Shown one piece after another: positions 56,569 through 64,000 of a stretch of DNA of 64,000 nt. A program made the position numbers and the translations under genes. The number at the start of each line of letters is the position of its first letter. The first letter of the stretch is position 1. The notes below the pieces were generated by a model. That model was not told where the DNA came from and made no database searches. It saw only the letters and a program-made list of their open reading frames with translations. Origin of the DNA: Ipomoea triloba (Eukaryota > Streptophyta > Magnoliopsida > Solanales > Convolvulaceae); assembly GCF_003576645.1 (NCBI RefSeq), contig NC_044923.1:6469264-6533263 (forward strand), in the 5' to 3' direction.

Positions 56569-59500
56569 ATAAAATGTGTCAAATAGACCATCGAACTTTA
56601 TCTGAAAAATCAATTGGGCCCTCAAACCTTTTAAAGTTGCAATTAGGTACATAAACATGTAAATTTAGTTTATAAGGCATAATTACCTGTTAGTGACCTG
56701 TAATACCAGGTAAATATAAATGTCCCTTTTTTTTTTGCATAAAATGTGTCAAATATGCATCAATTAGGCTCTCAAACTATTTAAAGTTGCAATTTGAAAC
56801 ATAAACATGCCAATTTAGTTCATCAAGGCATAATTACTTGTTAGTGACCTGTAATAAAGGGTAAATGTAATTGTCACTTTTTTAGCATAAAATGTGTCTA
56901 ATGGGCCATCAAACTGTACCTGAAAAATCAATTAGGGCTCAAACTTTTTAAAGTTGCAAGTAGGTACATAAACATATCAATTTAGTTCATCAAGGCGTAA
57001 TTACCTGTTAGTGACCTGAAATATCAGGTAAATTTAAATGTACCTTTTTTTTGTGCATAAAATATGTTAAATATGCATCAATTAGGCTCTCAAACTTTTT
57101 AAAGTTGCAATTAGGTACATAAACATGTCAATTTAGTTTATCAAGACATAATTACTTGTTAGTGACCTGTAATACCAGGTAATTGTAGGTGTCACTTTTT
57201 TTTCCGTAAAATGTGTCAATAGGCATCAAACTTTACCTGAAAAATCAATTAGACCCACAAACTTTTTAAATTTCAATTAGGTACATAAATATGTAAATTT
57301 AGTTCATAAAGGTATAATTACCTGCTAGTAACTTGTAATACCAGGTAATTTAAATGTCACTTTTTTTGCATAAAATGTGTCAAATAGGCATCAATTAGGG
57401 TCTCAAACTTTTTAAAGTTGCAATTAAATAAATAAACATGCCAATTTAGTTCATCAAGCCATAATTACTTGTTAATGACCTGTAATAACAGGTAAACGTA
57501 AATGTCACTTTTTTAGCATAAAATGTGTCAAATAGGTCATCGAACTTTACCTGAAAAATCAATTAGGCGCTCAAACTGTTGCAATTAGGTACATAAACAT
57601 GTCAATTTAGTTCATCAAGGCGTAATTACCTATTAGTGACCTGTAATACCAGGTAACTGTATATGACACTTTTTTTTTTTTTTTTTGCATAAAATGTGTC
57701 AAATAAACCGTCGAACTTTATCTGAAAAATCAATTGGGCCCTCAAACCTTTTAAAGTTGCAATTAGGTAAATAAATATGTCAATTTAGTTTATAAGGAAT
57801 AATTACCTGCTAGTAACCTGTAATACCAGATAAATTAAAATGTCACTTTTTTTGCATAAAATGTGTCAAATAGGCATCAATTAGGCTCTCAAACTATTTA
57901 AAGTTGTGTTTAAGTACATAAACGTGTAAATTTAGTTCATCAAGGTATAATTACCTGTTAGTGACATGTAATAACAGGTAAATGTAAATGTCACTTTTGT
58001 AGCATAAAATTTGTCAAATAGGCCATCGAACTTTACCTGAAAAATCAATTAGGCCCTCAAAATTTTTAATGCTGAAATTATGTGTATAACCATGTCAATT
58101 TAGTTCATCAAGGCGTGATTACCTGTTACTGACCTGTAATACCAGGTAAATGTAAATGTCACTTTTTTTTTTTTTACATAAAATGTGTCAAATAGACCAT
58201 CGAACTTTATATGAAAAAGTCAATTAGGCACTCAAACCTTTTAAATTGCAATTAGGTACATAAATATGTCAATTTAGTTTATAAGACATAATTACCTGTT
58301 AGTGACCTGTAATACCAGGTAAATATAAATGTTCATTTTTTTTGCATAAAATGTGTCAAATAGTCATCAATCCGGGTCTCAAAATTTTTAAAGTTGCAAT
58401 TAAATAAATAAACATGTAAATTTAGTTCATCAAGGCATAATTACCTGTTAGTGACCTGTAATAACCTGTAAATGTTAATGTCACGTTTTTAGAATAAAAT
58501 GAGTCAAATAGACCATCGAACTTACTTGAAAAATCAATTAGGCCCTCAAACATTTTAATGTTGCAATTAGGTGCATAAATATGTCAATTTAGTTTATCAA
58601 GGCGTAATTACCTGTTAGTGACCTGTAACACCAGGTAAATTTGAATTTCACTTTTTTTGCATAAAATGTGTCAAATAGGCATCAATTAGGCTCTCAAACT
58701 ATTTTAAGTTGCATTTAAGTACATAAACGTGTAAATTTAGTTAATCAAGGCATAATTACCTGTTAGTGACATATAATAACATGTAATTGTAAATGTCACC
58801 TTTTTAGCATAAAATTTGTCAAATAGGCCATCGAACTTTACCTGCAAAATCAATTAGGCCTTCAAAATTTTTAATGTTGCAATTATGTGTATAACCATGT
58901 CAATTTAGTTCACCAAGGCGTAATTACCTGTTACTGACATGTAATACCAAGTAAATGTAAATGTCACTTTTTTTTTTTACATAAAATGTGTCAAATAGAC
59001 CATCGAACTTTATCTGAAAAAATCAATTAGGCACTCAAACCTTTAAATTGCAATTAGGTACATAAACATGTCAATTTAGTTTATAAGACATAATTACATG
59101 TTAGTGACCAGTAATACCAGGTAAATATAAATGTTCATTTTTTTGCAAAAAATGTGTCAAATAGGCATCGATTAGGCTCTCAAACAATTTAAAGTTGCAA
59201 TTTGGTACATAAACATGCAATTTAGTTCATCAAGCTATATTACCTTTTGGTGACCTGTAATAACAGGTAAATGTTAATGTCACTTTTTTAGCATAAAATG
59301 TGTCTAATAGGCCATCAATCTGTACCTGAAAAATCAATTTGGCTCTCAAACTTTTTAAAGTTGCAATTAGACACATAAATATATCAATTTAGTTTATCAA
59401 GGCGAAATTATCTGTTAGTGACCAGTAATTGCAGATAAATTTAAATGTCATATTTTAGGCATAAAATGTGTTAAATTTGCATCAATTAGGCTCTCAAACT

Positions 59501-62500
59501 TTTTAAAGTTGCAATTAGATACATAAACATGTCAATTTAGAGTATCAAGGCATAATTACCTGTTAGTGACCTGCAATATCAGGTAATTGTAGGTATCACA
59601 TGTTTTTGCGTAAAATGTGTCAATAGGCATCGAACTTTACCTGAAGAATTAATTAGACCCTCAAACTTTTTAAAGTTGCAATTAGATATACAAAAACATG
59701 TCAATTTAGTTCATAAAGGTATAATTACCATATAGTAACCTGTAATACCAGGTAAATTTAAATGTCACTTTTTTTTTTTGTTTTTTGCATAAGATGTGTC
59801 AAATAGGCATCAATTAAGGTCTCAAACTTTTTAAAGTTGCAATTAAATAAATAAACATGTCAATTTAGTTCATCAAGGCATAATTACCTGTTAGTGACCT
59901 GTAATAACAGATAAATGTAAATGTCACTTTTTTAGCATAAAATTTGTCAAATAGGCTATCGAACTTTACCTGCAAAATCAATTAGGCCCTCAAAATTTTT
60001 AATGTTGCAATTAGGTTCATAATCATGACAATTTAGTTCATCATGGCGTAATTACCTGTTAGTGACCTGTAATAACAGGAAAATGAAAATGTCACTTTTT
60101 TTTTTTGATAAAATGTGTCAAAAGACCATCGAACATTATCTGAAAAATCACTTACACACTCAAACTATTTAAAGTTGCAATTTGGTACATAAACATGCAA
60201 TTTAGTTCATCAAGGCATAATTACATTTTAGTGACCTGTAATAATACGTAAATGTAAATGTCACTTTTTAGCATAAAATGTGTCTAATAGGCCATCAAAC
60301 TGTACCTGAAAAATCAATTAGGCCTCAAACTTTTTAAAGTTGCAATTAGGTACATAAACATATCAATTTAGTTCATCAAGGCGTAATAACCTGTTAGTGA
60401 CCTGTAATACCAAGTAAATTTAAATATCACTTTTTTTTTGCATAAAATGTGTTAAATATGCATCAATTAGGCTCTCAAACTTTTTAAAGTTGCAATTAGA
60501 TACATTAACATGTCAATTTAGTTTATCAATGCATAATTACCTGTTAGTGACCTGTAATACCAGGTAATTGTAGGTGTCACTTTTTTTTCCGTAAAATGTA
60601 TCAATAGGCACCGAACATTATCAGAAAAATCAATTAGACCCTCAAAATTTTTAAAGTTACTATTAGGTACAAAAACATGTCAACTTAGTTCATAAATGTA
60701 TAAATACTTGCTAGTAAACTGTAATACCAAGTAAATTTAAATGTCAATTTTTTTGCATAAAATGTGTCAAATAGGCATCTATTAGGGTCTCAAACTTTTT
60801 TTAGTTGCAATGAAATAAATAAACATGCCAATTTAGTTCATCAGTGCATAATTACCTATTAGTGACCTGTAATAAAAGATAAACGTAAATGTTACATTTT
60901 AGTATAAAATGTGTCAAATAGGCCATCGAACTTTACTTGAAAAATCAGTTAGGCTTTCAAACTATTTAAAGTTGCAATTTGGTACATAAACATGCAATTT
61001 AGTTCATCAAGTCATAATTACCTGTTAGTGACCTGCAATATCAGGTAATTGTAGGTATCACATTTTTGTGCATAAAATGTGTCAATAGGCATCAAACTTT
61101 ACCTGAAAAATTAATTAGACCCTCAAACTTTTTAAAGTTGCAATTAGATACACAAACATGTCAATTTAGTTCATAAAGGTATAATTACCTGCTAGTAACC
61201 TGTAATACCAGATAAATTTAAATGTCACTTTTTTTTCTTTTTTGCATAAAATGTGTCAAATAGGCACATAAATATATCAATTTAGAGTATCAAGGCATAA
61301 TTACTTGTTAGTGACCTGCAATATCAGGTAATTGTAGGTGTCACATTTTTTGCTTAAAATGTGTCAATAGGCATTGAACTTTACCTGAAAAATTGATTAG
61401 ACCCTCAAACTTTTTAAAGTTGCAATTAGATACACAAACATGTCAATTTAGTTCATAAATGTATAATTACCTGTGAGTAACCTGTAATACAAAGTAAATT
61501 TAAATGTCACTTTTTTTTTTGCATAAAATGTGTCAAATAGGCATCAATTAAGGTCTCAAACTTTTTAAAGTTGCAATTAAATAAATAAACATGTCAATTT
61601 AGTTCATCAACACATAATTACTTGTTAGTGACCTGTAATAACAGGTAAATGTAAATGTCACTTTTTTAGCATAAAATTTGTCAAATAGGCTATCCAACTT
61701 TACCTGCAAAATCAATTAGGTCCTCAAAATTTTTAATGTTGCAATTAGGTTCATAAACATGTCAATTTAGTTCATCAAGGCGTAATTACCTGTTAGTGAC
61801 CTGTAATACCAGGTAAATCAAAATGTCACTTTTTTTTTTTTTGCATAAAATGTGTCAAATAGACCATCGAACATTATCTGAAAAATCAATTAAACACTCA
61901 AAGTATTTAAAGTTGCAATTTGGTACATAAACATGCAATTTAGTTCATCAAGGCATAATTACATTTTAGTGACCTGTAATAATAGGTAAATGTAAATGTC
62001 ACTTTTTTAGCATAAAATGTGTCTAATAGGCCATCAAACTGTACCTGAAAAATCAATTAGGCCTCAAACTTTTTAAAGTTGCAATTAGGTATATAAACAT
62101 ATCAATATAGTTCATCAAGGCGTAATAACCTGTTAGTGACCTGTAATACCAAGTAAATTAAATGTCACTTTTTTTTGCATAAAATTTGTTAAATATGCAT
62201 CAATTAGGCTCTCAAACTTTTTAAACTTGCAAATAGATACATAAACATGTCAATTTAGTTTATCAATGCATAATTACCTGTTAGTGACCTGTAATACCAG
62301 GTAATTGTAGGTGTCACTTTTTTTCCGTAAAATGTGTCAATAGGCATCGGACATTACTAGTAAAATCAATTAGACCCTCAAAATTTTTAAAATTAGTATT
62401 AGGTACAAAAACATGTCAACTTAGTTCATAAATGTATAAATACTTGCTAGTAAACTGTAATACCAAGTAAATTTAAATGTCAATTTTTTTGCATAAAATG

Positions 62501-64000
62501 TGTCAAATAGGCATCTACTAGGGTCTCAAACTTTTTTTAGTTGCAATGAAATAAATAAACATGCCAATTTAGTTCATCAGGGCATAATTACCTATTCGTG
62601 ACCTGTAATAAAAGGTAAACGTAAATGTCACTTTTTTAGCATAAAATGTGTCAAATAGGCCATCGAACTTTACCTGAAAAATCAATTAGCCTCTCAAACT
62701 ATTTAAAATTGCAACTTGGTACATAAACATGCAATTTAGTTTATCAAGGCATAATTATCTGTTAATGACCTGTAATAACAGGTAAATGCAAATGTCACTT
62801 TTTTAGCATAAAATGTGTCTAATAGGCCAATGAAACTGTACGTGAAAAATCAATTAGGCCCTCAAAATTTTTAAAATTGCAATTAGGTACGTAATCATAT
62901 CAATTTAGTTAATCAAGGCGTAATAACCTGTTAGTGACCTGTAAAACCAGGTAAATTTAAATGTCACTTTTTTTTTTTTTGCATAAAATGTGTTAAATAT
63001 GCATCAATTAGGCTCTCAAACTTTTTAAAGTTACAATTAGATACTTAAACAAGTCAATTTAGTTCATAAATGTATAATTACCTGCTAGTAACCTGTAATA
63101 CCAGGTAAATTTAAATGTCACTTTTTTTTGCATAAAATGTGTCAAATAGGAATCAATTAGGGTTTCAAACTTTTTAAAGTTGCAATTAATTAAATAAAAA
63201 TATCAATTTAGTTCATCAAGGCATAATTACATGTTAGTGACCTGTAATAACAGGTAAATGTAAATGTTACTTTTTTAGCATAAAATGTGTCAAATAGGCC
63301 ATCGAACTTTACCTGAAAAATCAATTTGGCCCTAAAAAATTTTAATGTGGCAATTAGGTTCATAAACATGTCAATTTAGTTCATCAAGGCGTAATTACCT
63401 GTTACTGACCTGTAATACAAGATAAATGTAAATGTCACTTTTTTCTTCTTTTTTTTTTTTTTTTGCATAAAATGTGTCAAATAGACCATCGAACATTATC
63501 TGAAAAATCAACTAGGCACTCAAACCTTTTAAAATTGCAATTAGGGACATAAATATGTCAATTTAGTTTATAAGGCATAATTACCTGCTAGTGACCTGTA
63601 ATAGCAGGTAAATATAAATGTCCCTTTTTTTGCACAAAATGTGTCAAATAGGCATCAATTCGGGCCTCAAACTTTTTAAAGTTGCAATTAAATTAATAAA
63701 CATGTCAATTTAGTTCATCAAGACATAATTACCTGTTATTGACCTGTAATAACAAGTAAATGTAAATGTCACTTTTTTAGAATAAAATGTGTCAAATAGG
63801 CCATCAAACTTTATCTCAAAAATCCATTAGGCACTCAAACCTTTTAAAATTGCATTTAGGTACATAAAATGTCAATTAAGTTTATAAGGCATAATTACCT
63901 GTTAGTAACCTGTAATACCAAGTAAATATAAATGTCACTTTTTTTGCATAAAATGTGTCAAATAGGCATCGATTAGGCTCCCAAACTATTTAAAGTTGGA
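56512..64000 (+). repeat. Satellite array, about 160-bp monomers with higher-order structure
   Basis: About 46 head-to-tail monomers, continuing past the right edge. Each has a T-run, GCATAAAATGTGTCAAATAG, a variable middle, AAACTTTTTAAAGTTGCAATT, ACATAAACATGTCAATTTAG, GGCGTAATTACCTGTTAGTG and ACCTGTAATACCAGGTAAAT. Spacing between GTGACC landmarks is mostly 146-175 bases with a mean near 160. Long monomers (with CATCGAACTTTACCTGAAAA) often alternate with short ones that lack that stretch, giving a dimeric register. A longer unit of about 1.74 kb repeats: private variants at 60124-61000 recur in order at 61862-62740. It is non-coding and AT-rich. Confidence 0.97.

Noticed and set aside
56512..64000. 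Regularly spaced repeats that superficially recall a CRISPR-like or coding repeat array
   Set aside because: Monomers are about 160 bp with no unique spacers and no open frame, in a plant nuclear context; this is a tandem satellite.

Overview
This is nuclear DNA from a dicotyledonous plant. It is AT-rich, holds three intron-rich genes with plant-type splice sites, and is otherwise packed with plant transposable elements (Helitrons, Tourist-like and Mutator-like MITEs, tRNA-derived SINEs, a long solo LTR, a FAR1/MULE remnant). The repeat style would suit an asterid such as Convolvulaceae, but that placement is a guess and nothing here proves it.

Layout. 0-1.7 kb: two degraded transposon proteins lying tail to tail (a Ulp1-transposon/plant-mobile-domain-like fragment and a FAR1-type MULE fragment). 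2.3-6.7 kb: a 2,190-bp segment present twice and separated by a single N, best read as an unmerged contig overlap. 8.0-14.3 kb: a complete 20-exon K+ efflux antiporter of the KEA4/5/6 clade. 14.3-24.8 kb: gene-free, AT-rich, with a SINE, diverged repeats and two Tourist-like MITEs. 24.8-31.9 kb: a Helitron or nest of Helitrons with a DUF223/RPA-like remnant, possible captured exons and a second N-joined duplication. 34.6-38.4 kb: a complete 12-exon allantoate amidohydrolase gene. 39.2-42.0 kb: SINEs, a Helitron 3' end, a Mutator-like MITE with a perfect 9-bp target duplication, and a Tourist-like MITE. 42.1-46.9 kb: a complete ClpC chloroplast chaperone gene with nine coding exons and a likely 5' UTR intron. 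47-56 kb: further repeats, including an element embedded in (TA)n, a 2.9-kb solo LTR and a foldback element. 56.5 kb to the right edge: a satellite array of about 160-bp monomers with dimeric and higher-order organisation.

The three genes are all on the plus strand and are unrelated in function: endomembrane K+/H+ exchange, purine-nitrogen recycling in the ER, and chloroplast protein import and turnover. All were rebuilt exon by exon; the joined frames are open (578, 489 and 926 codons) and match the lengths and motifs of their families. Two introns, one in AAH and one in ClpC, use a GC donor. Each gene carries a MITE in an intron or just upstream.

I found no previously undescribed enzymatic or defence system. 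The most interesting material is structural: the higher-order satellite and its dispersed single-copy relatives, the composite Helitron, the two small Mutator-like foldbacks with 9-bp target duplications, and the in-frame minisatellite inside the FAR1-like frame.
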